From the NCBI GenBank assembly GCA_023665865.1, contig JAMPDC010000001.1, forward strand, positions 1,934,662 to 1,998,661: 64,000 bases of DNA, written 5' to 3'. Positions 34,640 to 42,809 of this stretch are shown here, one piece after another; position 1 is the stretch's first letter; every line of letters starts with the position of its first letter. The translations under genes were made by a program, and so were the position numbers. The stretch comes from Staphylococcus sp. GTDB taxonomy: Bacteria; Bacteroidota; Bacteroidia; Bacteroidales; Muribaculaceae. Below the pieces are notes generated by a model. It searched no databases, was not told the origin of the DNA, and was given only the letters and a program-made list of their open reading frames with translations.

Positions 34640-36772
34640 ATGAGTTCACCCACTCCTCCCAACGATCAGAAGCCTAAGAAGCTGGGCATAAAGTTCAGCA
34701 TGTATTGGGCCTATGCCATAATCATAGTCTTTCTGCTCGGCATGCTGTATCTCGACGACAATTCAATCGCCAAGGATGTCAGCTTCACGAAGTTTGAAGA
34801 ATATGTCGCCACAGGTGGCGTCCAGAAAATAAACGTGTTCACCAACACCAACCGCGCTGAGGCCGTGTTGTCCGACTCACTTGCCGCGACCATCTTCCCT
34901 CATTCGCAATATGAGGCGGGCAAGGGGACGATGGCCAAGATTGTCACCGACATCCCGTCGGCCGACAAGCTTCAGGATCAGATTGACGTCTGGCGTCAGG
35001 ACGGGAAGTTCCGTGGTGAGGTCAACTATGAGAAATCGTCGGACTATTCGACTATCTTCTGGACCTTTGGCCCGATCATCCTCCTTGTGGCCTTCTGGTT
35101 CATCATGATGAAGCGTATGTCGGGCGGAGCCGGCAGCGGTGGTCCCGGAGGTGTCTTCAACGTCGGTAAATCAAAACCCAAAGTATTCGACAAGGGCGAG
35201 GGTACCAATGTCACCTTCAAGGATGTGGCAGGTCTGACCGAACCCAAGACTGAGATACGCGAGATTGTCGAATTTCTCCGCAATCCTCAGCGCTACACCG
35301 ATCTCGGCGCCAAAATCCCCAAGGGCGCGCTCCTCGTGGGCCCTCCCGGAACCGGCAAGACTCTTCTCGCCAAGGCTGTGGCAGGCGAAGCCAACGTCCC
35401 CTTCTTCTCCATGTCGGGTTCCGACTTCGTCGAGATGTTTGTCGGTGTCGGTGCCTCGCGTGTCCGCGACCTCTTCCGTCAGGCCAAGGAAAAGGCTCCT
35501 TGTATCGTCTTCATCGACGAGATTGATGCCGTCGGCCGTGCCCGTGGCAAGAATCCCAACATGGGTGCCAACGACGAGCGTGAGAATACCCTCAACCAGC
35601 TCCTGACCGAGATGGACGGTTTCGGCACCAACAGCGGCGTCATCATCCTTGCCGCCACCAACCGCGCCGACATTCTTGATAAGGCTCTCCTCCGCGCCGG
35701 ACGTTTCGACCGTCAGATCAACGTTGATCTCCCAGAACTGAAAGACCGTATCGAGGTCTTCAACGTACACCTCCGCAACATCAAGACCGACGATTCTGTC
35801 GATGTCGATCTCATGGCCCGCCAGACAGCCGGCTTCTCCGGCGCCGACATAGCCAATGTCTGCAACGAGGCTGCCCTCATTGCTGCGCGCGGCAACAAGA
35901 AGGCCGTCGACCGCGACAGCTTCATGGCTGCGATCGACCGTATCATCGGCGGTCTCGAACATAGCTCCAAGATTATCTCCGACGACGAGAAGAAAGCCAT
36001 AGCTATCCATGAGGCAGGCCATGCCACAGTCTCCTGGTTCCTTGAATACTCCAACGAGATGGTCAAGGTCTCCATCGTTCCCCGCGGCATGGCGCTCGGC
36101 GCTGCATGGTATATGCCCGAGGAGCGTCAGATCACACCGCTCCAGGCCCTGCTCGACCAGATGTGTATGACTCTCGGCGGACGCGCTGCCGAAGAGCTCG
36201 TGCTCGGCCAGGTTTCGACCGGTGCGCTCAACGATCTTGAGAAGGTGACCAAGATGGCCTATGCGATCGTCGTCTACTACGGCATGAGCGACAAGATCCC
36301 CAACGTCTGCTACTACGATTCCACCGGTCAGGCCTACGGTTTCTCCAAGCCCTATGGCGGTGAGCGTGCGAAGCAGATCGACGATGAAGTCTCGCGCATC
36401 ATCAACGAGCAGTATGAGAGGGCCAAGCAGATACTCCGTGACCATCTTGAAGGTCATGGGCGTCTCGCCCAGACACTTCTCACCAAGGAGGTCATGTATG
36501 CCGAGGACCTTGTCACCATCTTCGGAAAGCGTCCCTGGAAATCGCGCACCGAGGAGATCATGAAGCTCCAGGCAGAGCGCGAGGCCAAGCGTCAGCTCGA
36601 GGAAGCCGACAAGGAGAAGAGCGACGCGCCCGCCGATGATTCCGGCAAGCAGGTCGAGGACGTGACAGCCACTCCTGTCGACGAGGCCCCCGCCACATCA
36701 TCGGTCGATAGCAAGAACGACGACAATAAGTCGGACTCCACACCGACCCCGCCACCTTTCCGCAAGGGTTGA
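34640..36772 (+). CDS. ftsH: ATP-dependent zinc metalloprotease FtsH
   Basis: A 710-residue membrane-anchored AAA+ protease for quality control of membrane and regulatory proteins. Two membrane helices (about 12-32 and about 135-155) flank a short periplasmic domain. The AAA+ module has Walker A GPPGTGKT (about 234), Walker B and the second region of homology ([11 protein letters not shown], about 352). The zinc site is HEAGH (about 457). The C-terminal ~70 residues are a charged, Pro-rich tail. It follows rsfS and ends at a strong terminator. Confidence 0.97.
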   Translation: MSSPTPPNDQKPKKLGIKFSMYWAYAIIIVFLLGMLYLDDNSIAKDVSFTKFEEYVATGGVQKINVFTNTNRAEAVLSDSLAATIFPHSQYEAGKGTMAKIVTDIPSADKLQDQIDVWRQDGKFRGEVNYEKSSDYSTIFWTFGPIILLVAFWFIMMKRMSGGAGSGGPGGVFNVGKSKPKVFDKGEGTNVTFKDVAGLTEPKTEIREIVEFLRNPQRYTDLGAKIPKGALLVGPPGTGKTLLAKAVAGEANVPFFSMSGSDFVEMFVGVGASRVRDLFRQAKEKAPCIVFIDEIDAVGRARGKNPNMGANDERENTLNQLLTEMDGFGTNSGVIILAATNRADILDKALLRAGRFDRQINVDLPELKDRIEVFNVHLRNIKTDDSVDVDLMARQTAGFSGADIANVCNEAALIAARGNKKAVDRDSFMAAIDRIIGGLEHSSKIISDDEKKAIAIHEAGHATVSWFLEYSNEMVKVSIVPRGMALGAAWYMPEERQITPLQALLDQMCMTLGGRAAEELVLGQVSTGALNDLEKVTKMAYAIVVYYGMSDKIPNVCYYDSTGQAYGFSKPYGGERAKQIDDEVSRIINEQYERAKQILRDHLEGHGRLAQTLLTKEVMYAEDLVTIFGKRPWKSRTEEIMKLQAEREAKRQLEEADKEKSDAPADDSGKQVEDVTATPVDEAPATSSVDSKNDDNKSDSTPTPPPFRKG

Positions 36773-36807
36773 TGGGGGGAGTGGTGAAGTTTTGACCACA
36801 CCATGAT

Positions 36808-36860
36808 ATTATCCGGCCGGAGGGTGCTTCCGATAGCTCACCTCCGGCCGGATATTTTTG
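36808..36860 (+). terminator. strong intrinsic terminator after ftsH
   Basis: ATCCGGCCGGAGG pairs perfectly with CCTCCGGCCGGAT, followed by ATTTTTG. It marks the boundary between the housekeeping rsfS-ftsH unit and the accessory block to the right. Confidence 0.92.
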
Positions 36861-36865
36861 TGTCA

Positions 36866-36897
36866 TTTTTATAAATAGCAGATTTTAGGTAACTTTG
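36866..36897 (+). promoter_or_regulatory. probable promoter of the accessory block
   Basis: TTTT (36866-36869), 20 bases, then TAACTTTG (36890-36897). It precedes the DUF1016 remnant and could now drive the TPR/HTH regulator gene. Confidence 0.55.
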
Positions 36898-36936
36898 CAG
36901 TAGTAAATCACCCCCACCGTATCACTCCGACAAATC

Positions 36937-37098
36937 ATGAGCAAACTTATAAAAACTGATGCCGACTACTCCCGGTGGATACAGGAGTTGAAAGACAGAT
37001 ATTATTTTATAGTCAGACCAATACAAATTGCCAACAACTTGTTGGCGATTTCAAAAACACTTTACTGCACCGAGGATATTGAAACGCAACTTAAATAA
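36937..37098 (+). pseudogene. collapsed DUF1016 (YhcG-like, PD-(D/E)XK) gene remnant
   Basis: A 53-codon frame. Its start, MSKLIKTDADYSRWIQELKD, closely resembles the N-terminus of DUF1016/YhcG-type nucleases (tDxxYxxWIxELKxRYR). Its end, RPIQIANNLLAISKTLYCTE followed by DIETQLK, resembles their extreme C-terminus (KPIGIAxYxLxxxLP..LPxxEEIExxLK). About 300 residues between are missing, so this looks like an internal deletion that left an in-frame stub. It lies just inside the ftsH terminator and upstream of the TPR regulator. A genuine small protein cannot be excluded. Confidence 0.7.
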
Positions 37099-37119
37099 CG
37101 TAACTCTCTGCATTATAAG

Positions 37120-38889
37120 ATGAAATACATAGTCCATATAGTAGTATTATGCCTTCTGTTTGTCGGATGTGGCCGCAATACCGGGATTGACCGGCAGTTG
37201 GCTGAGGTGGAGCGGCTTATTGAAGTCGCGCCCGACTCGGCTATGGCGATTATTGATGCTATCGATGCCAATGGCTTGTCAGGCAGGGAACAGAAGGCTC
37301 ATTATGCCATTCTGAAATCAATGGCTCTTGACAAGAATTATATCGACACCACTACCTTTGATGTCCTTCAACCCGCCATTGACTATTATCTTGAAAATGG
37401 CTCACCTGAAGAAAAACTGAGGACATATTATTATCAAGGAGTTATCTACAGAAACTGTGGCGATAGAGACAATGCTTTGAACTCCTATGCCAAAGCAATC
37501 GATGCCGGGAAAGAATGTCCCAATTCGTTAGTTCTGGCTCGTGCGTATGTGGCCCAGGGTAGCATATATAATGAGCTTTATGCGTTTGAGGGTGAGGCCA
37601 AATCTTATCTAATGGCTTCTCAGATATATAAAAAGCAGGGTTATAACGATTTGGAACTTGATTGCTTGCTAAACGCATATAATAGCGCCATTGTTCTGAG
37701 CGATAAAGACCTATCTGATAGTCTGAATGTTGTCTGCAACAATATTGTGACCTCCGATTCTATTTTGATAGAATTCCGACTTGCCCATAACATTACTCAT
37801 GCGATAAAATTCGGAGACAAAAAGCAGCTTGAGGAAATGGTTGAGCAAGAAACCGAGACAAGCGGTTTGGGTGTACGGCCTTTAATGAATTTAGCTTTTG
37901 CATATCATAAGTTAGGGGACAATGACAGGGCGCTGCATTTGCTTAATACTATTGCCGCACAATCAGGGGGTTATGACGAGCTTAAATTTTTATCCATTCA
38001 AGAGCCGGTTCTTGAGGACTTGGGGAGATATAAAGACGCTCTATATACTTATAAAAAATTTGCAACAATACTTGATTCCATCACTTCTCGAAAATTTGAG
38101 TATATGTTTAATTCTGCGGAGGAGAGAAACGAGATTGAACTCCAGACACTGAAAGATAAGGAAAAGAACACGCGAATCATTTGGGGCTGCGTTGGTGGAA
38201 TTGTCGTCCTTGTCTTAGGCGTTGTCATTCTTCTGCTTCTTGTCCGCAGCAATAAGGCAAAGAAAGAATTAGCCATCCAAAAGGTTAAAATAAAGGAGGC
38301 CGAGAACGCCCAGCTCAAATCTGAGGGCGAGAGATTGGCCCTTGAAAAAGGACAGCTTGTGCTTGAAAACAAAAATCTTCAACTTGAGCGCGACAACAAG
38401 GCATTGGAAGCCGAGAATCTTGCCCACCGTGTGGAGATTCTTGAGAATGAGAGCGAGAATTTGAAGAGCCTGATGGAGTCTCAGGAAGAATTACCATCGG
38501 AAGTCCAGGACGCCATCAAAGTCCGCATTGAGATGCTCAACTCCTTGTTGGCCGGCTACATCACAGCCAATGAGCAATATGAAAAGCCCTATGATGTATG
38601 GGTCAGGGAGCTTACGGCAAACACCGAGGAGTTCATGAACAGTAACCGCTTGGCTTTCCAAGCCTCGCATCCGCGGTTCATCCAATATTTTGAAGAACAC
38701 GGGCTGACGGTTGATGAAATCAACTATGTTTGCCTCTATGCCATCGGTCTGCGTGGTAAAGAGGTGGGCAACTACATGAAGAAACGCAGCCATGTCAATA
38801 TCAGCAGTGCCATCCGCAAGAAACTGGGTATTGACAAACACGAAACCAATATCGGTATCTACGTCCGCAAACTTCTGCGTGGATTATGA
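37120..38889 (+). CDS. membrane-anchored TPR regulator with C-terminal LuxR-like HTH
   Basis: A 589-residue protein. The N-terminus (MKYIVHIVVLCLLFVGCGRN) looks like a lipoprotein signal with Cys at 17. TPR-like helices cover about 35-340 (YYYQGVIYRNCGDRDNALNS). A membrane helix lies at about 351-373 (IIWGCVGGIVVLVLGVVILL), a long charged coiled coil at about 378-455, and a C-terminal domain with a LuxR-type helix-turn-helix (GLTVDEINYVCLYAIGLRGK, then HVNISSAIRKKLGIDKHETN). The layout fits a periplasmic sensor with a cytoplasmic DNA-binding end. It lies upstream of two outer-membrane barrel genes, its likely targets. Codon use is more A/T-rich than in the neighbouring housekeeping genes. Confidence 0.82.
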   Translation: MKYIVHIVVLCLLFVGCGRNTGIDRQLAEVERLIEVAPDSAMAIIDAIDANGLSGREQKAHYAILKSMALDKNYIDTTTFDVLQPAIDYYLENGSPEEKLRTYYYQGVIYRNCGDRDNALNSYAKAIDAGKECPNSLVLARAYVAQGSIYNELYAFEGEAKSYLMASQIYKKQGYNDLELDCLLNAYNSAIVLSDKDLSDSLNVVCNNIVTSDSILIEFRLAHNITHAIKFGDKKQLEEMVEQETETSGLGVRPLMNLAFAYHKLGDNDRALHLLNTIAAQSGGYDELKFLSIQEPVLEDLGRYKDALYTYKKFATILDSITSRKFEYMFNSAEERNEIELQTLKDKEKNTRIIWGCVGGIVVLVLGVVILLLLVRSNKAKKELAIQKVKIKEAENAQLKSEGERLALEKGQLVLENKNLQLERDNKALEAENLAHRVEILENESENLKSLMESQEELPSEVQDAIKVRIEMLNSLLAGYITANEQYEKPYDVWVRELTANTEEFMNSNRLAFQASHPRFIQYFEEHGLTVDEINYVCLYAIGLRGKEVGNYMKKRSHVNISSAIRKKLGIDKHETNIGIYVRKLLRGL

Positions 38890-39005
38890 CTGGAAATGAA
38901 AGTCGGGAGGCCCGTGCGCCGGAAATTGATTTTGCGTAAACAGGCAACGTGCTCATAATGAGCGCGAAATAACGATAGAGACTTCGCAAAATATGAAACT
39001 TTTGT

Positions 39006-39038
39006 TTTGCGGGATGAAAGTCTGCCATTGTAATTTTG
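39006..39038 (+). promoter_or_regulatory. distal promoter of the first barrel gene
   Basis: TTTG (39006-39009), 21 bases, then TAATTTTG (39031-39038), within TGTAATTTTGCA, a 12-base string that recurs at the proximal promoter. Confidence 0.6.
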
Positions 39039-39084
39039 CAGTGCAAATGATCAGTTATCGCCTCTTCATTATACACATTTGTGT

Positions 39085-39116
39085 ATTGGAGCGATCTTTT
39101 TGCAAGTGTAATTTTG
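39085..39116 (+). promoter_or_regulatory. proximal promoter of the first barrel gene
   Basis: ATTG (39085-39088), 20 bases, then TAATTTTG (39109-39116), again within TGTAATTTTGCA. The start codon is 26 bases downstream. Two near-copies 78 bases apart suggest a duplicated promoter. Confidence 0.65.
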
Positions 39117-39142
39117 CAATGTGAAAAAAAATAAGACAAGTT

Positions 39143-41236
39143 ATGAAAGATTTATCGTTATCATTGTTTGCCTTGATCCTCGGAGCCGGAGTGACGTCCG
39201 CTCAACAGCCAGTCGATTCTATCGGAGCTCAACACCTTGACGAAGTGGTCGTCGAAGCTCAGATGCAGCGTACATCATCTCAAGTCACGACCTATTATCC
39301 TGACCGCAACAGCAAGCGGACGGCTCAGAACGCTATTGACCTGCTCAGTCAGATGGCAATACCTCAGATTAGTGTGAATCCGGTCGGCGGAACCGTGGAG
39401 ACTCACAGCGGAGATGAAGTTGCGATATATATTGACATGGATCGTGCCACGCAGGAAGAGAAAGATGCGCTGCGTGCTGAGGATGTGAAGAAAGTGGAAT
39501 ACTATGTTTTTCCCACCGATCCGCGTTTCAATCATGAAAAATATGTGATCAACATAACGCTCCGTCATTATGAATATGGCGGCTACACAAAACTCTCCGG
39601 CACCGGCAATATCATGGCAGGCTCAGGAAGCGGGCTGGCCTACAGCAAGCTTGCATACAAGCGGATGACTTACGACATCAGTGTGAACGACAAATATACC
39701 GACCGTCACAACACGGGCACTGAGCAGAAGCAGGTTTTCCGTTTCCCGCAGGCCGACGGTTCAGTCTCCGAAATCTCGCGCGACAATCTGCTTGACCACA
39801 GCCGCTATCAGCAGAATCAGTTCGGCGCATCGTTCCGTGCGAAATATACCTCCGAAAAGACGGTGTTGTCAAACAGTTTCTTCCTTACTGCACTCAATGC
39901 ACCCCACAGCGACTACAGCGGCCGACTGGTTTTCACCCCCGACGTAATCAAGGGTGATACCTATGCCAACTCGCTCAATTCATCCTACATCTACCCAAGG
40001 TGGAAAGGCACATATTACTTCAACTTGGGAAATGGATTTTTGCTCAACACAATCTCTTCCCTCCACTATGAGCACACCAAATCGAAACGACTCTACACGA
40101 CTGAAAATACGTCGATCGCTACCGATGCCACTGAGAATGGCCTGACCGGGGAGCTGACATTGCAACTGAACAAGACTTTCAATAAGCGTCACACTTTAGA
40201 CGTAAATCTGCTCGGTATCTATTACTATGACAAAGTGAAATACACCGGCAACACCATCGCATCCCCCGTGTTCAACCAGTTTGCCTACGGTGGCATCCTC
40301 GGCTACAGCTATAATTCCGAGAATCTGTATGGTCAATTAGTCGCAGGTTTCGCCGGGGAGTCAAATGAGATCAGCGGCATCCGGACCAACAGCTTTATCC
40401 CCATCGTGCAGCTCAGTACCCAATACGCCCTGAATCAAAAGAACTCTATAAGTTTCTCGGCGCAATACAATGTGAACCCCGTCGAGGCAGCCGACAAGAC
40501 CCCGGACATCATTCAGGAAAATGAATTGCTTTACAAAACTGGTAATCTTCATCTGAAAAACACCCATTGGGGTAAAGTGACTCTTGACTACACCTGGCTG
40601 CCAAACAATATGTTCTCAGTATCGGCCTACACGGGCGGAAGTCGATATTTCAATCGCCTGATGCCAATATTCACACCCGATGGCCCTGACGGGATGATGT
40701 TGCGGTCGCTTGAAAACAATGGCGATTATCAGGATTTTTACATCGGCGGTTCTGTATCGGCAAAGCTGTTCGGCAGAAGCCTCGTCCTGAAAGCCTCTCC
40801 TAAAATGTGGTTTGAAAAGACGACCGGTATTTATTCCGACAAGGCAGACTATCTCTCGCTCTCCGCCTCAGCCACCTGCTATTTCGGCGACTTCTACTTT
40901 CAGACCTATTACTCTTCGGCAAGCAGAGGACTGGTACAGTATAGTCTAACCTCCACTTCTCTCAAACGTAAACCCTACTATTCATTCAAAATCGGCTGGA
41001 GCAACGGTAAATGGAATCTCACCGCAACAGCGGCCAATATATTCCGCAAGAACTGGGTCGCCGAGACGTCAAGCCTCAAAAGCCAATGGTTTGACCAATA
41101 TACCACCGACTACAGCGCTGCAAGCCATCAATTCGTCAGTCTGACCGCAAGCTATACCTTCGGCTTCGGCAAGAAGGTGAGACGTGGCGATGAAGTACAG
41201 AATCAAGATGGTGGAAACTCAGCAATCATGAAGTGA
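39143..41236 (+). CDS. outer-membrane beta-barrel protein with plug-like N-terminus (paralogue 1)
   Basis: A 697-residue exported protein with a signal peptide (MKDLSLSLFALILGAGVTSA). LDEVVVEAQMQRTSS opens a plug-like domain of about 115 residues (DAIDLLSQMAIPQISVNPVG is the plug-helix motif; here AIDLLSQMAIPQISV), and alternating strands of a large barrel follow from about 145. Unlike SusC or classic TonB receptors it has no carboxypeptidase-regulatory-like domain and no obvious separate TonB box. Closest relative here is the gene at 42810-44903. Its stop overlaps the start of the microprotein gene by one base. Substrate unknown; the neighbouring S41 peptidase suggests peptides or proteins. 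Confidence 0.82.
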   Translation: MKDLSLSLFALILGAGVTSAQQPVDSIGAQHLDEVVVEAQMQRTSSQVTTYYPDRNSKRTAQNAIDLLSQMAIPQISVNPVGGTVETHSGDEVAIYIDMDRATQEEKDALRAEDVKKVEYYVFPTDPRFNHEKYVINITLRHYEYGGYTKLSGTGNIMAGSGSGLAYSKLAYKRMTYDISVNDKYTDRHNTGTEQKQVFRFPQADGSVSEISRDNLLDHSRYQQNQFGASFRAKYTSEKTVLSNSFFLTALNAPHSDYSGRLVFTPDVIKGDTYANSLNSSYIYPRWKGTYYFNLGNGFLLNTISSLHYEHTKSKRLYTTENTSIATDATENGLTGELTLQLNKTFNKRHTLDVNLLGIYYYDKVKYTGNTIASPVFNQFAYGGILGYSYNSENLYGQLVAGFAGESNEISGIRTNSFIPIVQLSTQYALNQKNSISFSAQYNVNPVEAADKTPDIIQENELLYKTGNLHLKNTHWGKVTLDYTWLPNNMFSVSAYTGGSRYFNRLMPIFTPDGPDGMMLRSLENNGDYQDFYIGGSVSAKLFGRSLVLKASPKMWFEKTTGIYSDKADYLSLSASATCYFGDFYFQTYYSSASRGLVQYSLTSTSLKRKPYYSFKIGWSNGKWNLTATAANIFRKNWVAETSSLKSQWFDQYTTDYSAASHQFVSLTASYTFGFGKKVRRGDEVQNQDGGNSAIMK

Positions 41237-41406
41237 TGGAACTTTTAATGGAACAGATGGTGGCCATGAGGGGCAAACACTCATGGTTGATAACAGTCAT
41301 ATTGACTGTGGTCATAGGCGCAGCCCTCATTCTCACAGAGAATACACCTTGGCGACTCGATTTAGCTATATGTGTAGCAGCCGTCGCCGTGTGCATATCA
41401 ATGTAG
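41236..41406 (+). CDS. 56-residue two-helix membrane microprotein
   Basis: The start codon shares one base with the stop of the barrel gene (TGATG), so translation is very likely coupled. The product MELLMEQMVAMRGKHSWLIT... has two hydrophobic segments (about 17-34, LITVILTVVIGAALILTE; about 42-56, LAICVAAVAVCISM) joined by a short polar turn (NTPWRLD). It ends 29 bases before the S41 peptidase gene. No family is recognised. It could be an assembly factor or a modulator of the peptidase. Confidence 0.6.
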   Translation: MELLMEQMVAMRGKHSWLITVILTVVIGAALILTENTPWRLDLAICVAAVAVCISM

Positions 41407-41435
41407 ATCTACGAATTTATCGCTAAATTACTGCA

Positions 41436-42704
41436 ATGAAGAAACCGGTCAAGATAACACTGATTATTCTGGGTAGCATCATCGGATTATTACTCATCAG
41501 TTTGGGTTCGTTGATTTTATATGCTCGATTATGTAGCAATCAACAGGAAGAGACAATCATGTACTATGTTGATGAATTGAACATTGACAGGAATGATTTT
41601 GAAAGTGAATTTGAGGAGATATACAAACTCACTCTTGATAACTATTCTTTGTATCCGGCCAAAGGACTGAACATGGATAGTATCCACACTTCGTTCCTGC
41701 AACGGATTGCAAATGATGACATTGACAAAGCTGAATTCGGCAATATCCTGAAAGAGTTTTTCAGTAGCTTGAATGTCGGACACTCGTTTGTCTATCTGAG
41801 AGATCACACCGCCGGCTATTCTCCCGCATTTATAGAAGACCGTATTTTTGTTGATACTCCCAATGACTACCTGTTGGCAAATGGTTTCAAAGACAAGGAC
41901 GAGATAGTGGCGGTCAATGGCACTGCCGTGTCAGAATGGTTGGATAGACATGAAAAGTTTACATCAGCATCTACCGATGAAGCAAGAAGATTGAACACTG
42001 CCTTGGCTGTATTCCATTCCTGGGAAGACACGACAGCGACATACAATGTAGTCCGTGATGCGGATACATTGGAGATCAAACTGCCCTTGAAGAAATATGA
42101 CCTTTTGCCGAAAAAGGCAGAAGATAACCGGCTTGTAGAATGGTCGATAATTAATGATACTATCGGTTATATCAATATCCGGTCGATGATGGATCCCGTG
42201 ACCGATGACTTTGTGAAAGCCTACAGTAATGTCAGCGAACTCCCGCATCTGATCGTCGATATACGGGAAAATGGAGGTGGTAACAGTGGAAATGGCATGG
42301 ATATAGCGGAATACCTCATTAAAAAGTCTCAGCCCCACTGTGTCTCACCGTCAAAAGTCATGAAACCTCAAAGTGACGCATACAAAGGGAGACTTTATTT
42401 GTTGATAAGTCCATATACATTTTCCGCCGCAGAGAGCTTTGCTCTGGATATTAAGGAAAGTGGAAATGCCATTCTCATAGGCTCGGCAACCGCAGGCGAC
42501 ACCGGCAATAATCCCAAAACATTCCATACCTCAAAGGGCATTTATTTCCGGCTTCCTACGCGTGAACCGTCAACGTCTCCAAAAGGATTCCCGATGGAAG
42601 GCATTGGCGTTGCCCCGGATTATAAAGTAAGTCAGACAGTCTCGGATTTTATGAATGACCATGACACAGTCCTGGATTTCACCATTGACTTGATCCAAAA
42701 GTAG
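41436..42704 (+). CDS. membrane-anchored S41 family serine peptidase
   Basis: A 422-residue protein with an N-terminal membrane anchor (ITLIILGSIIGLLLISLGSL, about 7-26), a helical region, a PDZ-like part (DYLLANGFKDKDEIVAVNGT, about 145) and the S41 catalytic domain (LIVDIRENGGGNSGNGMDIA, then SPYTFSAAESFALDIKESGN). The probable nucleophile is the Ser of TFSAAESF (about 330). The position that carries Lys in CtpA-type proteases reads TAGDTGNN, so the Ser/Lys dyad is not obvious, as in other S41 subgroups. It lies between two barrel genes, downstream of the microprotein, and presumably works in the periplasm. Confidence 0.85.
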   Translation: MKKPVKITLIILGSIIGLLLISLGSLILYARLCSNQQEETIMYYVDELNIDRNDFESEFEEIYKLTLDNYSLYPAKGLNMDSIHTSFLQRIANDDIDKAEFGNILKEFFSSLNVGHSFVYLRDHTAGYSPAFIEDRIFVDTPNDYLLANGFKDKDEIVAVNGTAVSEWLDRHEKFTSASTDEARRLNTALAVFHSWEDTTATYNVVRDADTLEIKLPLKKYDLLPKKAEDNRLVEWSIINDTIGYINIRSMMDPVTDDFVKAYSNVSELPHLIVDIRENGGGNSGNGMDIAEYLIKKSQPHCVSPSKVMKPQSDAYKGRLYLLISPYTFSAAESFALDIKESGNAILIGSATAGDTGNNPKTFHTSKGIYFRLPTREPSTSPKGFPMEGIGVAPDYKVSQTVSDFMNDHDTVLDFTIDLIQK

Positions 42705-42780
42705 AGCCGATACACAATACTTTTTCAGATACATCTGTAAAAGTACACTTTTGGGTATAGCAAGAAAAAACAGTCAGGAG

Positions 42781-42788
42781 TACCTTTG
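42781..42788 (+). promoter_or_regulatory. -7 element TACCTTTG before the second barrel gene
   Basis: Consensus TAnnTTTG 21 bases before the chosen ATG. A TTTG lies at 42750-42753, 27 bases away, longer than normal spacing. Confidence 0.45.
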
Positions 42789-42809
42789 CGTAGAAAAAAT
42801 ATATATAGA

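Noticed and set aside
35171-36457. 428-codon reverse frame opposite ftsH
   Set aside because: Antisense shadow; FtsH motifs fill the forward frame.
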